A DNA stretch of 15,103 bases. Origin: JAPKZH01 sp964537875. Lineage in GTDB: Bacteria > Acidobacteriota > Aminicenantia > Aminicenantales > UBA4085. The stretch spans positions 1 through 15,103 of the forward strand of contig CAZIDN010000082.1 in assembly GCA_964537875.1 (NCBI GenBank), written 5' to 3'. The position numbers and the translations under genes were made by a program. Under the pieces are notes generated by a model that had not been told where the DNA came from, made no database searches, and saw only the letters and a list, made by a program, of their open reading frames with translations. This document shows positions 8,001 to 14,862 of the stretch, in pieces; position 1 is the first letter of the stretch; every line of letters begins with the position of its first letter.

Positions 8001-8490
8001 TCAGGATCGATGGGGCCCGGAGATCGATGGCTTTTTTATACGCGTCCGCCGACTGATCGAGTTTCTCCTGAATTCTCAGGCACAGCCCTAGTCCATAATA
8101 ATAAGCCGTTTGATCCGGCTGTTTCTGGATGAGCTGTTGAAGATAAACAACGGATTTCTCCACTTGATTGGCCGCTTTGGAGATCCGGGCAAAATAAGGA
8201 TAGATTTCATAGAAATCTGGCTTCCTGGCGATGATCTTTTTGGATCCGGCCATCGCTTCGGCGTAGGCTTTTCGGGCGAACAATTTCCGGACCTGAAAAT
8301 ATTGTTGGTAGATCGTCCGGATATCATTTTGCTTATCATTTTGTAAGGAGAAATTCTCCAGCGTGAAAAGCGCCAAGGCTAGAAGGATCAGGATTGGAAC
8401 GGATTGATATTTCCTCTTCGTCGTAGCATGACCGGCAACGAAGCCCCCGGACTGCGATGGCGCGGAATGATCAGCTTTATGGATTCTCAT
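5002..8490 (-). CDS. Membrane-anchored TPR-CHAT caspase-like protein
   Basis: A protein of about 1,162 residues joining a peptide-binding TPR superhelix to a caspase-like CHAT protease. After a short basic N-terminus, one hydrophobic segment (about 31-44) acts as an anchor or uncleaved signal. Several 34-residue TPRs (about 55-230) are followed by ten tandem 40-residue TPR units (6592-7791 in DNA) of the ALEYYEKAL type. A coiled-coil-like charged stretch then leads into the CHAT domain (about 800-1162). Its catalytic pair appears intact: His1022 in FATHG and Cys1069 in LSACQTG, followed by the typical SLWNINDRAT block. The frame is open to ATGs at 8514 and 8511, but AGGAAGAAG precedes only the ATG at 8490. 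It is convergent with the sigma/anti-sigma pair. CHAT proteins act in regulated proteolysis and bacterial conflict; the substrate here is unknown. Confidence 0.9.
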   Translation of the reverse strand: MRIHKADHSAPSQSGGFVAGHATTKRKYQSVPILILLALALFTLENFSLQNDKQNDIRTIYQQYFQVRKLFARKAYAEAMAGSKKIIARKPDFYEIYPYFARISKAANQVEKSVVYLQQLIQKQPDQTAYYYGLGLCLRIQEKLDQSADAYKKAIDLRAPSILIYYELVAPFQGDFFELIKYFEEKARAHPMNPFVYYGMGIVYEYKLRKFDVALGCYEKAVKVARDAGRTPHLGQLLNHIGVYYWNRGNFAKALEYYRQAVETVQETGEKSDLARYLYNCGLASCSLGDLRRGLEYYEEALKNDQDVGLKDHEAQTLRNIGYVYYQFSDYSRALNYYHQALAIVRDIGDKAAEGRYLADLASVFWTKGDYPRALEYGETGLKLAQENRDKFGETTALRFIGNTHWTMGHFSKALECYLRALKESQIAGNKTNEASCLNDIGLIYRETGDYLKALDYYERSLQIFRETGGKIGEGTCLNNIATIYMTIHDDSRALEYFEKALKIAQETGNKYFESNRLNNVGTVQSRLGDDPRALEYFEEALKIARGIRAKEREAGVLRDRGDVFLKMNRLAESLDSFEKALAIALEIGQPTTAWKAHAGLARAFEKSGRYDEALANYKKSVQVIEDIRARFPSEEQRAGYLKDKIKVYESLINLFFALHQRQPAAGYDRDSFYYAEKAKARAFLDSLEEAKVDLRAGLSPQIREEETKVSKEISRLQTELAKPGLAEERRGELFKKLEEAEEAYRNMIQAMRMNSAKYAQIAYPEPGKLEEIQAKVLDRESALLEYFLGEENSFLFYVTKNDFSIHKLAGSKELQERANNYIKLLSSKTGQDFAAFSAGKKMYGELIGPVGDKIMKGSNLIVIPDGQLNYLPFETLIPEERPPAGGAKTYSVQHSGIKPPGKFLVEDFVISYAPSSSSLMNLLERKRDSRAKKLWLAFADPVYAPKGSSVKTAPADEISREYYLGKGFDFSPLPYSGEEVKMVSKLIKKGQREIYTQEEAKEEKLKAIPLKDFKILHFATHGLLDENVSLRSALVLTQDEDPKEDGFFQVREIYDIELDSDLVVLSACQTGKGELENGEGVSGLSRAFLYAGAQAVLASLWNINDRATAGFMGHFYRSLNQGKNKDEALQSAKLEMLRSPFGHPFYWAAFVVIGDSQTPIK
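6592..7791 (-). repeat. Ten tandem 120-bp coding repeats (40-residue TPR units)
   Basis: Inside the CHAT gene ten consecutive units of exactly 40 codons can be laid out, each built on the plan N-I-G-x-x-Y, G-D-Y-x-R-A-L-E-Y-Y-E, A-L-K-I-A-x-E-x-G-x-K. The period is constant through all ten; the later units (eight to ten) depart most from the consensus. This longer period, compared with the 34 residues of a classic TPR, is of the kinesin-light-chain type. The units arose by duplication but have drifted apart at the DNA level. Confidence 0.8.
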
Positions 8491-8650
8491 GAAGTCTTCT
8501 TCCTGGCACATCATAAATTGCTGGATTTGGCTTTTTATTTAACACAAAAATTTCCTTGGGTCAATTGGCAAATTTCATCCGCAAAACGTCAAGGCCTCTT
8601 CACTCTCATGTTGATTCTTACCCAGATTTGCCGGTAGAGGGCTGCTCATC

Positions 8651-8668
8651 CGCTAAAAGCTTTTAGCG
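8651..8668. promoter_or_regulatory. Perfect 18-bp palindrome, possible operator
   Basis: CGCTAAAAGCTTTTAGCG reads the same on both strands. It lies between the divergent CHAT gene (start 8490) and the double-cubane operon (start 9021). A perfect, loop-free palindrome of this length suits a dimeric repressor site, but it could also fold as a seven-pair hairpin with an AGCT loop. No matching regulator gene is seen nearby. Confidence 0.45.
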
Positions 8669-8694
8669 TTCCCGCAAATCTAAATGAAGCCCCG

Positions 8695-8939
8695 ATGCCT
8701 GACGGGTGGCGTGGTTCGGGGGCCCCCCAGACACTCTTGGAGGAGGACCCTTTCACAGGGTCCCCCTCCAACGGGCGGCGGGAATACCCGCCCGCCCTGC
8801 CACCCCTCCAAGGAGCATCCTCCTATGGATTCATCGCCGGATGCTCCATGGAAAGAAGGCAGAGAGCGAAGCGAGCGTTGGAGAGAAACCCGCAGCAGGG
8901 GTTTCCCTCCAAGAGTGTCCGACAGGACCCGTCGGGCAT
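8695..8939. repeat. About 245-bp nested inverted-repeat element with four hairpins
   Basis: Outer arms atgcctgacgggt (8695-8707) and acccgtcgggcat (8927-8939) pair at 12 of 13 positions. Inner arms gacactcttggagg (8730-8743) and its exact complement (8906-8919) pair at all 14. Between them are four local hairpins: 8737-8751/8757-8771 (14 of 15 pairs), 8773-8782/8787-8797 (ten pairs, one bulge), 8808-8820/8839-8851 (12 of 13) and 8878-8891/8899-8912 (13 of 14). Several arms share the word TTGGAGG. Short open frames here lack family features. It could be a non-autonomous mobile element or a structured RNA; no target-site duplication was found. Confidence 0.7.
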
Positions 8940-8958
8940 TTCTATCGGCAATCTTGGG

Positions 8959-8987
8959 TTGACTCTGCTCCTTTCCTGCAATATAAG
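8959..8987 (+). promoter_or_regulatory. Sigma-70-type promoter of the double-cubane operon
   Basis: TTGACT at 8959-8964 and TATAAG at 8982-8987 are separated by exactly 17 bp, close to the housekeeping consensus. The start codon at 9021 is 33 bases beyond the -10 box, leaving a short leader with AGGA (9011-9014) six bases before the ATG. The promoter begins 20 bp after the inverted-repeat element ends. Confidence 0.65.
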
Positions 8988-9020
8988 TATTAGGTTAAAA
9001 TAGAGAAAATAGGACAAAGG

Positions 9021-10235
9021 ATGACAAGTATAGAGCCCGCCGATACACCCCTCACCTACTTCAGCCAAATGATCGACCACTGCTACGACTATGCAGAGGC
9101 GGCCAAAGCCCAAAGCCGGCCCATCGTCGGCATTTTGTGCGAGTACACACCGCGGGAAATTCTTTTTGCGGCCGGCGCCGTGCCTGTCTGCCTATGCGGA
9201 GGCTCTCTCGAGACCATTCCTGCCGCCGAGCAACATTTGCCGGTCAACCTCTGTCCGCTCATCAAATCCACCTACGGCTATCACCTCCAGGGCACCAATC
9301 CGTTCTTGGAATGGGCCGACCTCGTCGTGGCGGAAACCACCTGCGACGGAAAAAAGAAAATGTACGAGCTGATGAGTGCCGGCCGGGAGATGTACATCCT
9401 GGAGCTGCCTCAAAAGGCCGATCAGCCGGACGCCCTCGCCCACTGGCAAAAAGAAGTGGAAAAATTCAAGTCCTACGTGGAAAAGAGATTCGATAAACAA
9501 ATCACCGACGATCAATTGCGGGCGGCCATCCGGCTCATGAACCGCGAGCGCGGCCTACGCCGTCAACTCGCCGACCTCATGGCCCGAGACGTGCCTCCCT
9601 TGACCGGGCGGCAGCTTCTGGAGTTCAAGAGTATAATCTCCGGGATCGACGCCGACCTGGAGCAATACGAAAAAGCGATCCGGGCCTTCAACACCGGCGC
9701 CGCCGTCAGCGCGGCCGTGCCCGGCTCGCCCTTAGACCTCAGACAATCCCCGCCACCCGTCCGCGTCCTGCTGACCGGAGTGCCGACTGTTCACGGCGCG
9801 GAGAGAGTCATCGAGCTGATCGAAAGCTGCGGGGCCGTTGTCGTCGCCCAGGAGAACTGCACGGGGATCAAGCCGATCCTTGAGGACATCGACCCCGATG
9901 CCCCCGATCCGCTTCAAGCTATTGCCGAAAAATACTACCATCTACCCTGTTCGGTGATGACCATCAACGAACGGAGGCTGGATTCGCTGCGCGCATTAGC
10001 GGCCCGCTTCCGTCCCCAGTGCGTCATCGAGCTGGTCTGGCAGGCCTGCCTGACCTACGATGTAGAATCCAAACGAGTCCGACGGTTCGTCGAAGACGAG
10101 TTCCACTTGCCCTATTTGAAGATCGTCACGGATTATTCGCCCTCGGACTCAGCTCGCCTCATGGTGAGGATCGAGGCATTGATGGAGACGGTTCGTTCGA
10201 AGGCTAGCGGGACGTCGGGCCAAGGATCGCGATGA
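9021..10235 (+). CDS. Double-cubane [8Fe-9S] cluster protein (YjiM/HgdB-like, 2-hydroxyacyl-CoA dehydratase family)
   Basis: A 404-residue Fe-S reductase component. It resembles E. coli YjiM and the double-cubane cluster protein of Carboxydothermus more than a true two-subunit dehydratase: it is a single gene, and it has NLCPLIKS (76-83), ETTCDGKKKMYE (105-116), ENCTG (278-282) and QACLTYDVES (341-350). The expected six cluster cysteines are present, three per lobe: C40, C78, C108 and C280, C310, C343. The helical insert at about 140-225 separates the lobes. In characterised relatives the cluster accepts low-potential electrons from the ATPase partner and reduces small molecules such as acetylene; the physiological substrate is unknown. 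The stop overlaps the start of the activator gene by ATGA, so translation is coupled. The gene is richer in G/C-ending codons than the CHAT gene to its left. Confidence 0.92.
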   Translation: MTSIEPADTPLTYFSQMIDHCYDYAEAAKAQSRPIVGILCEYTPREILFAAGAVPVCLCGGSLETIPAAEQHLPVNLCPLIKSTYGYHLQGTNPFLEWADLVVAETTCDGKKKMYELMSAGREMYILELPQKADQPDALAHWQKEVEKFKSYVEKRFDKQITDDQLRAAIRLMNRERGLRRQLADLMARDVPPLTGRQLLEFKSIISGIDADLEQYEKAIRAFNTGAAVSAAVPGSPLDLRQSPPPVRVLLTGVPTVHGAERVIELIESCGAVVVAQENCTGIKPILEDIDPDAPDPLQAIAEKYYHLPCSVMTINERRLDSLRALAARFRPQCVIELVWQACLTYDVESKRVRRFVEDEFHLPYLKIVTDYSPSDSARLMVRIEALMETVRSKASGTSGQGSR

Positions 10236-11056
10236 TCGGCTGCGGCATCGACGCCGGATCCCGGGCCATGAAGGTGGTGCTCATGGACGCCGCCGACCGC
10301 CGGGTCATTTCAGCCGTGGCCGCCGACCAGAGGCCCGACCAAACCGAGCTGGCCATCGAGCTCACCGGACAAGCGCTCAAAAATGGCGGAGTTCAGCCCC
10401 AGGATATCAAAAGGACCGTGGGTACCGGATACGGCCGCCGCGTGCTCACCCAGGCCGATACGACCATCACGGAAATCACCTGCCAGGCGCGCGGCGTGCG
10501 GAGCCTGTTGCCCGATGCCCTGGTCATTGTCGATATCGGCGGACAGGACAGCAAGGTCATTGTCCTGGACGGACAGGGCGTCCGGGACTTCGCCATGAAC
10601 GATCGCTGCGCCGCCGGCACCGGCCAGTTCCTGGAGATGGTGGCCCAACGGCTGGGCTTTTCGCTGGCCGAGCTCGGCGTCCACGCCGCCCGCAGCCTGC
10701 AGCCCGCCGTCATCAACAGCACATGCGCGGTGTTTGCCGAAACCGAGATCATCTCGCTTCTTGCCTCAGGCGTGACACCGGAGGATATCTCGGCCGGCGT
10801 CTTGCGCTCGGTCGCCAATCGGGTGGCCTCGCTGAGTCATCCCGGATCGACCGCGGCTGTCGTTTTCACCGGCGGAGCGGCGCGAATCCAAGGCATGGAT
10901 AAATTCCTATCCCAGGCGCTGGGTCAGCCGGTGGTCATCGCGCCCGATCCCCATCTAACGGCGGCCCGCGGCGCCGCCCTCTTCGCCTGCGAGCAAATAG
11001 AGCCGGGCCACCACGGCCGCGATGAAGAGGAGCTTTTAAGAGGCTTCAAGAAATAG
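10232..11056 (+). CDS. ASKHA-type ATPase activator of the double-cubane protein (YjiL/HgdC-like)
   Basis: A 274-residue homodimeric Fe-S ATPase that should use ATP hydrolysis to push one low-potential electron into its partner. The N-terminal phosphate loop is GCGIDAGSRAMK; DIGGQDSK (101-108) and FTGGAA (212-217) are further nucleotide-binding motifs of the acetate/sugar kinase-Hsp70-actin fold. The two cysteines that hold the [4Fe-4S] cluster at the dimer interface are C126 (NDRCAAGTGQF) and C165 (NSTCAVFAETE). Length and motif order match the R-2-hydroxyglutaryl-CoA dehydratase activase family. It is translationally coupled to the preceding gene by a four-base overlap and ends with TAG at 11054-11056, only 21 bp from the stop of the convergent propeller gene. 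No CoA-transferase or acyl-CoA dehydrogenase lies nearby, which argues against amino-acid fermentation as its role. Confidence 0.92.
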   Translation: MIGCGIDAGSRAMKVVLMDAADRRVISAVAADQRPDQTELAIELTGQALKNGGVQPQDIKRTVGTGYGRRVLTQADTTITEITCQARGVRSLLPDALVIVDIGGQDSKVIVLDGQGVRDFAMNDRCAAGTGQFLEMVAQRLGFSLAELGVHAARSLQPAVINSTCAVFAETEIISLLASGVTPEDISAGVLRSVANRVASLSHPGSTAAVVFTGGAARIQGMDKFLSQALGQPVVIAPDPHLTAARGAALFACEQIEPGHHGRDEEELLRGFKK

Positions 11057-11077
11057 CCGCCGTCTTTTTCGGAGCTT

Positions 11078-12313
11078 TTATTTTCCTTCCGCGGGCCTGA
11101 GCAGCTTGAATTCTTGCAGACACAAAGCATAGCGGCTGCCCGGCGGGTCCGATTCATAGCGGGTTCGTATCCAGCCATTGGTAAAATTCGCAGAATAGCA
11201 AAGCCAGGCCGTCCTGCCGTCGGCTCCGATGAATTTCGAAGGGATGTTGACAAAATATCCCTGTTCGCCGAAATATTTCATAAAGACGACGATCCGCCAG
11301 GGACCGGTCAGGGTATTCGATTCCAGGATGTACGTGTTCATCGGTCCGACCGTAGGCCAGCCGTCGGTAATGCACATCAGATATTTTTTGAGAGGCGCAT
11401 CGTAGGTCATGGTGACCACACCCACGCGGTCTCGCCATTCGACGAGGGGCTTTATCTTCGAAAAGTCGTTTGTCCAGAGAGGTCCGCCCTTGGCATCGTG
11501 CCCCGCAAAAAATTCATACTTGGAGAAATCATTGATCGTTTCCGGGGCGGGCTTGACCCGGACCAGATAGACCTGATCGCCCGATATCCAGCTCAGATTC
11601 GCTTCCGGACGGGCAGCGCCTTGCCCGACAAGGTAAGCCTTCCTGTCAGGAGAATGTTCCATATTTTTTCCGAAATCCACGAAATGGGGAGCGCCGATCT
11701 TGACCTTCGCGCCGCCCTTGCCGGACTCTTTGAAAAGGGCATTAGCCGGGGTGCAGGGCGTGTCCACCCAAGTCTTTCCCAAGTCCCGGGAAATCCGAAA
11801 GCCGACGAATGGCCCAAGGATATCCCAATTGAACTGCTTCTGATCGAGGCAGTATGTCCCGTAATACCAGATGCCGTTATAGACCAGGCTTCCGCAGGGA
11901 TATCGTCCGCCGTAGGGCTCCGGCGAAGCCGCATGAACGCCCAACGGAATGACCTGGAGGTTCAAGGGGTCTTCGCCGAGGATCTTAGCCTGACCCGTAG
12001 TGGCCTTGGTACCTCCAGATCCCGAGGAAAAAGTCCCCACGCGTCCGTCGGTGAACGGAGAATACAGATTCCCATCCGACGCCCAGGACGGATACCACGT
12101 ATCGGCATCCTCGTATTCCCGGTGCCTGCCGGTGAAGGCAATTCCGGCAAGGTCCTTGGATTTTTCAAAAGGGCAATCGGCAGGAATTATTGAAGGCCAG
12201 ATTTTGACGGATGCCGCCGCCGGTTTCGGTGTTTGGTCTTTGGGAAGGACCTTCTGCCCTATCGCGATCGTGACCAGACACGCCAAAAAAATGACGAGGA
12301 TATACTTTCTCAT
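11078..12313 (-). CDS. Secreted Asp-box beta-propeller protein (sialidase/DUF4185-like)
   Basis: A 411-residue exported protein. A hydrophobic signal peptide (about residues 1-19) ends near AIG-Q; there is no proper lipobox, so release into the periplasm or outside is expected. A clear Asp-box, SRDLGKTW (175-182, consensus SxDxGxTW), and repeated W/Y-rich strands such as WYPSWASDGNLYSPFTDG (73-90), NGIWYYGTY and TMTYDAPLKKYLMCITDGW point to a five- or six-bladed propeller of the sialidase or glycosidase-clan kind. I cannot identify the full catalytic set, so enzyme activity on sugars is only a possibility. Several cysteines (C47, C140, C155, C187) could form disulfides. The start at 12313 has no clear ribosome binding site. 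It follows the kinase gene on the same strand after 106 bp with no strong terminator, so read-through from that gene is possible. Confidence 0.75.
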   Translation of the reverse strand: MRKYILVIFLACLVTIAIGQKVLPKDQTPKPAAASVKIWPSIIPADCPFEKSKDLAGIAFTGRHREYEDADTWYPSWASDGNLYSPFTDGRVGTFSSGSGGTKATTGQAKILGEDPLNLQVIPLGVHAASPEPYGGRYPCGSLVYNGIWYYGTYCLDQKQFNWDILGPFVGFRISRDLGKTWVDTPCTPANALFKESGKGGAKVKIGAPHFVDFGKNMEHSPDRKAYLVGQGAARPEANLSWISGDQVYLVRVKPAPETINDFSKYEFFAGHDAKGGPLWTNDFSKIKPLVEWRDRVGVVTMTYDAPLKKYLMCITDGWPTVGPMNTYILESNTLTGPWRIVVFMKYFGEQGYFVNIPSKFIGADGRTAWLCYSANFTNGWIRTRYESDPPGSRYALCLQEFKLLRPAEGK

Positions 12314-12419
12314 GCTTTTATTCTATTAATCGGACAATTTTTCGCAATCCTCAAAGGCTTTGCTTAACTATTTCTTATCAGAAGGGATTATCTTTTCACC
12401 GGACCTGGGCGGGAGCCGA

Positions 12420-14840
12420 TCATTTCTTCTTACCCACAGGGAGGTTCATGCGGCGCAGTAGATCGTGGAAGCGAGGGTCGGAGCGCAAGGGATCGTAGAG
12501 AGGACTGCCGAGGTCTGCCAAATTGGGATCATGCACCTCGTAGGCCTTCTCGAGCCAATCGATAGCCCGGTCGTAGTCGCCTGCGTCGAGATACCGCAGG
12601 GCGATGTTGCAGGGCATGTAGACTCTCAAGATGCCATGGTCCGGGACTCCGCCGGACTTCTCGTACCGTGCCGACAGGAGATCGGCGAGGCGCCGTTGCG
12701 CGCCCTCGTAGCCAGCTTCCGCCAACCCCTGCTCGAACGCCGCCACGCGCTCGGGATCGCGGGCGATTCGCTCCCGCTGATCGGCCAGCAGCTCGTCGCG
12801 CATCCTCTTGGAGATGCGAGCGTATTGCAGCGTGCCGCGGCCAACCTCCTGGTCGGGCTGGATGGCTAGCGCGGTGCGGGCGGCGGCTATAGCGTCATCG
12901 TAGCGCCGACCGAAATACAGGGCCTTCGCGTACATGCCGTGGTACAGCGCATTGAACGGATCCAGCTCGAGCGCCCGCTCGCTGTGCGGAATGGCCTCAC
13001 TGGTACGCCCCATGATCGCCAGGAAGTGGGCGTAGTACGCGTGCGTGTTCGCGGCGTTAGGGTTGATCTCGAGGGCGCGCCGCCACTCCGGTTCGGCGCC
13101 GGCCCAGTCCCAGTCGGTCCATGTCCTGACCATGGCCAGCGCCTCGTGCGCTTCCGCGGAATCGTCGTCCAGCGCGATGGCCTGCATCGCCGCCGCCTTC
13201 GCCTTCGGTCCGGCCTCATAGGGCGGCGTGACACCTGCTTTCTGGCGGTACGACCAGACAATCGCGAGACCCTCGTAGGCCGGGGCGTAGGAAGGATCCT
13301 TCGTAAGGGCCAGCTCGAAGTATCGCTCGGCGGTGTCGGCATCCTGCGGCGTCATTTTTTGCCAGTGGTAGAAACCCTTGAGGTAGGCTTCGTGGGCCTC
13401 GGGATTGACGGTCCGGGCAGAGGTCAGAATGGCCTGCTCGGACGGCAGCAGCTTGAGCGCCAAGGCCCCGGCTACTTTCTGAACCACCTCGCTCCGAAGC
13501 GTTAGGATGCCCGAGAACTCACGTTCGTAGGTGTCGGCCCAGAGCTGCGTCTGGTCCTTAACGTGGATCAGCTCGACGGTGATGCGGACGCGGTTCGCCT
13601 CGCGCTGAGCACTCCCCTCCAGGACGTAGTCCACCCCGAGCTCGCGGCCGATCTGGTCGACCGGCGTGTCGCCCTTCTTGTAACGCATGACCGAGGCGCG
13701 GGCGATGACGCCCAGGCTCTGGGGATGGAGGCGCCCCAAGAGAGCGATCATTTCCTGAGTCAGGCCGTCGCTCAGGTACTCCTGCTCCGGGTCGCCGCTC
13801 AGATTGACAAACGGCAGGACGGCCAGCTTGACGGCGCGTGCCGGTGCGCCGCTCCGTCCGAGAAGCCGATTCCGCAGGCCCCCGAAATTGAGACCGAGCA
13901 TAAGCGCCAGCACAACGGCCAGGCCGGAATATACATAAGCCTTTCTTATCCCGAAGATTTTCTTGGCCCCTCTGGCTTTGAGCGGCTTGAGGCCTTCGGC
14001 GACGGCCTCGAGGTCTTCACATAGCTCCTCCATAGTCTGGTACCGGTCGTCCGCTTTCTTGGCCAGGGCCTGGCCGACGATATGCCCTAACTCGGGCGCC
14101 GTGTCGGGGCGGGCTTTGATCAAGGACTCCGGTTCCTGATGGAGGATGGAATAGATGACGGTCTGGTCGTGCTCTCCGCGGAAGGGCAGCCTGCCGGCAA
14201 GCATTTCGTAGAGCACGACGCCCAGCGACCAGATGTCGGTGCGTTGGTCCAACTCGCCGCCCCGCGCCTGCTCGGGAGACATGTATGCTACCGTGCCCAG
14301 GGTCGTCTGGCTTTTGGTCAGCGAACTCCCGCCCCGGAGCTTGGCCAGCCCGAAGTCCATAACCTTGGCCTGGCCTTTCTCCGTGACCATGATGTTGGCG
14401 CTCTTGATGTCTCGGTGAATGATGCCCTTGCGGTGAGCTTCGCCCAGGCCAGCGGCGACCTGCGTGACGATGTCCAGGGCCTCTTCAGCCTTTAGCGGCC
14501 CCTTTTTGATCTTGTCCCTGAGGGTTTGCCCTTCCACGTACTCCATGGCGATAAAAGACTGGTTTTCGGCTTCCCCGACTTCATGAATGATACAGATATT
14601 CGGGTGGGAGAGGGCCGCAGCCGCCTGGGCTTCGATTATGAACCGCTCCTTGAGCTCATGGGAGTCCATCAGGTGGGGCGGGAGGAACTTCAAGGCGACC
14701 GAGCGTTTGAGCTTGATGTCCTCGGCCTTGTAGACAACTCCCATGCCGCCCCGGCCGATTTCCTCTATGATCCGGTATTTCCCGGCAATGAGGCTGCCTT
14801 TGGATATAATTTGAAGAGGGGTTTCGAGCGTTTTCGTCAC
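12420..14840 (-). CDS. Transmembrane Ser/Thr protein kinase with TolB-like domain and TPRs
   Basis: A PknB-type kinase of 806 residues from a GTG at 14840. The kinase domain (about 22-285) is intact: G-loop GRGGMG (29-34), Lys51, HRDIKSAN (142-149), DFG (162-164) and the MSPEQARG activation-loop end. A membrane segment at about 302-320 puts the rest outside the cytoplasm: a TolB/FlgO-like domain (about 337-465, LAVLPFVNLSGDPEQEYLSDG) and then TPRs (about 475-800). Such proteins probably sense an envelope signal and phosphorylate cytoplasmic targets. GTG at 14840 has no useful ribosome binding site: the only GGAGGG is 16 bases away. The codons before it continue in frame through PSIS to a TAG and then into a zinc ribbon, so the true start was probably the ATG at 14939. 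The gene may be 5'-broken, or it may depend on re-initiation or read-through. Confidence 0.88.
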   Translation of the reverse strand: MTKTLETPLQIISKGSLIAGKYRIIEEIGRGGMGVVYKAEDIKLKRSVALKFLPPHLMDSHELKERFIIEAQAAAALSHPNICIIHEVGEAENQSFIAMEYVEGQTLRDKIKKGPLKAEEALDIVTQVAAGLGEAHRKGIIHRDIKSANIMVTEKGQAKVMDFGLAKLRGGSSLTKSQTTLGTVAYMSPEQARGGELDQRTDIWSLGVVLYEMLAGRLPFRGEHDQTVIYSILHQEPESLIKARPDTAPELGHIVGQALAKKADDRYQTMEELCEDLEAVAEGLKPLKARGAKKIFGIRKAYVYSGLAVVLALMLGLNFGGLRNRLLGRSGAPARAVKLAVLPFVNLSGDPEQEYLSDGLTQEMIALLGRLHPQSLGVIARASVMRYKKGDTPVDQIGRELGVDYVLEGSAQREANRVRITVELIHVKDQTQLWADTYEREFSGILTLRSEVVQKVAGALALKLLPSEQAILTSARTVNPEAHEAYLKGFYHWQKMTPQDADTAERYFELALTKDPSYAPAYEGLAIVWSYRQKAGVTPPYEAGPKAKAAAMQAIALDDDSAEAHEALAMVRTWTDWDWAGAEPEWRRALEINPNAANTHAYYAHFLAIMGRTSEAIPHSERALELDPFNALYHGMYAKALYFGRRYDDAIAAARTALAIQPDQEVGRGTLQYARISKRMRDELLADQRERIARDPERVAAFEQGLAEAGYEGAQRRLADLLSARYEKSGGVPDHGILRVYMPCNIALRYLDAGDYDRAIDWLEKAYEVHDPNLADLGSPLYDPLRSDPRFHDLLRRMNLPVGKKK

Positions 14841-14846
14841 AGAGAT

Positions 14847-14862
14847 GGAGGGCTATCCCTCC
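14847..14862 (-). promoter_or_regulatory. GC-rich hairpin containing the TAG stop
   Basis: On the coding strand GGAGGG-ATAG-CCCTCC is a six-pair perfect stem with a four-base loop, and the TAG stop of the zinc-ribbon frame is in the loop. The 5' arm GGAGGG is also the only Shine-Dalgarno-like word upstream of the kinase GTG, so the stem would hide it. Whether this is regulation or chance is unknown. Confidence 0.4.

Noticed and set aside
8684..9003. Three overlapping plus-strand frames of 92-102 codons upstream of the double-cubane gene.
   Set aside because: They lie within the inverted-repeat element, and their Pro/Arg/Gly-rich products reflect its hairpins. All three frames being open together is a feature of the sequence composition, not of coding.
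9021..11056. Reading the pair as a classical 2-hydroxyglutaryl- or phenyllactyl-CoA dehydratase.
   Set aside because: Classical enzymes need two dehydratase subunits (alpha and beta) plus the activator; here there is one component, with the six-cysteine pattern and YjiM-type motifs of double-cubane proteins.
11114..12193. A 359-codon open frame on the plus strand, in frame with the activator gene after its TAG.
   Set aside because: It is the antisense of the secreted propeller gene, which has a signal peptide and an Asp-box. The plus-strand product is rich in Arg/Pro and has no recognisable motif. It also argues that TAG is a true stop here, because read-through would add about 380 meaningless residues.
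12939..13505. A 188-codon plus-strand open frame inside the kinase gene.
   Set aside because: It is antisense to the TPR part of the kinase, in a G+C-rich stretch where long chance frames are common; there is no start signal or family motif.
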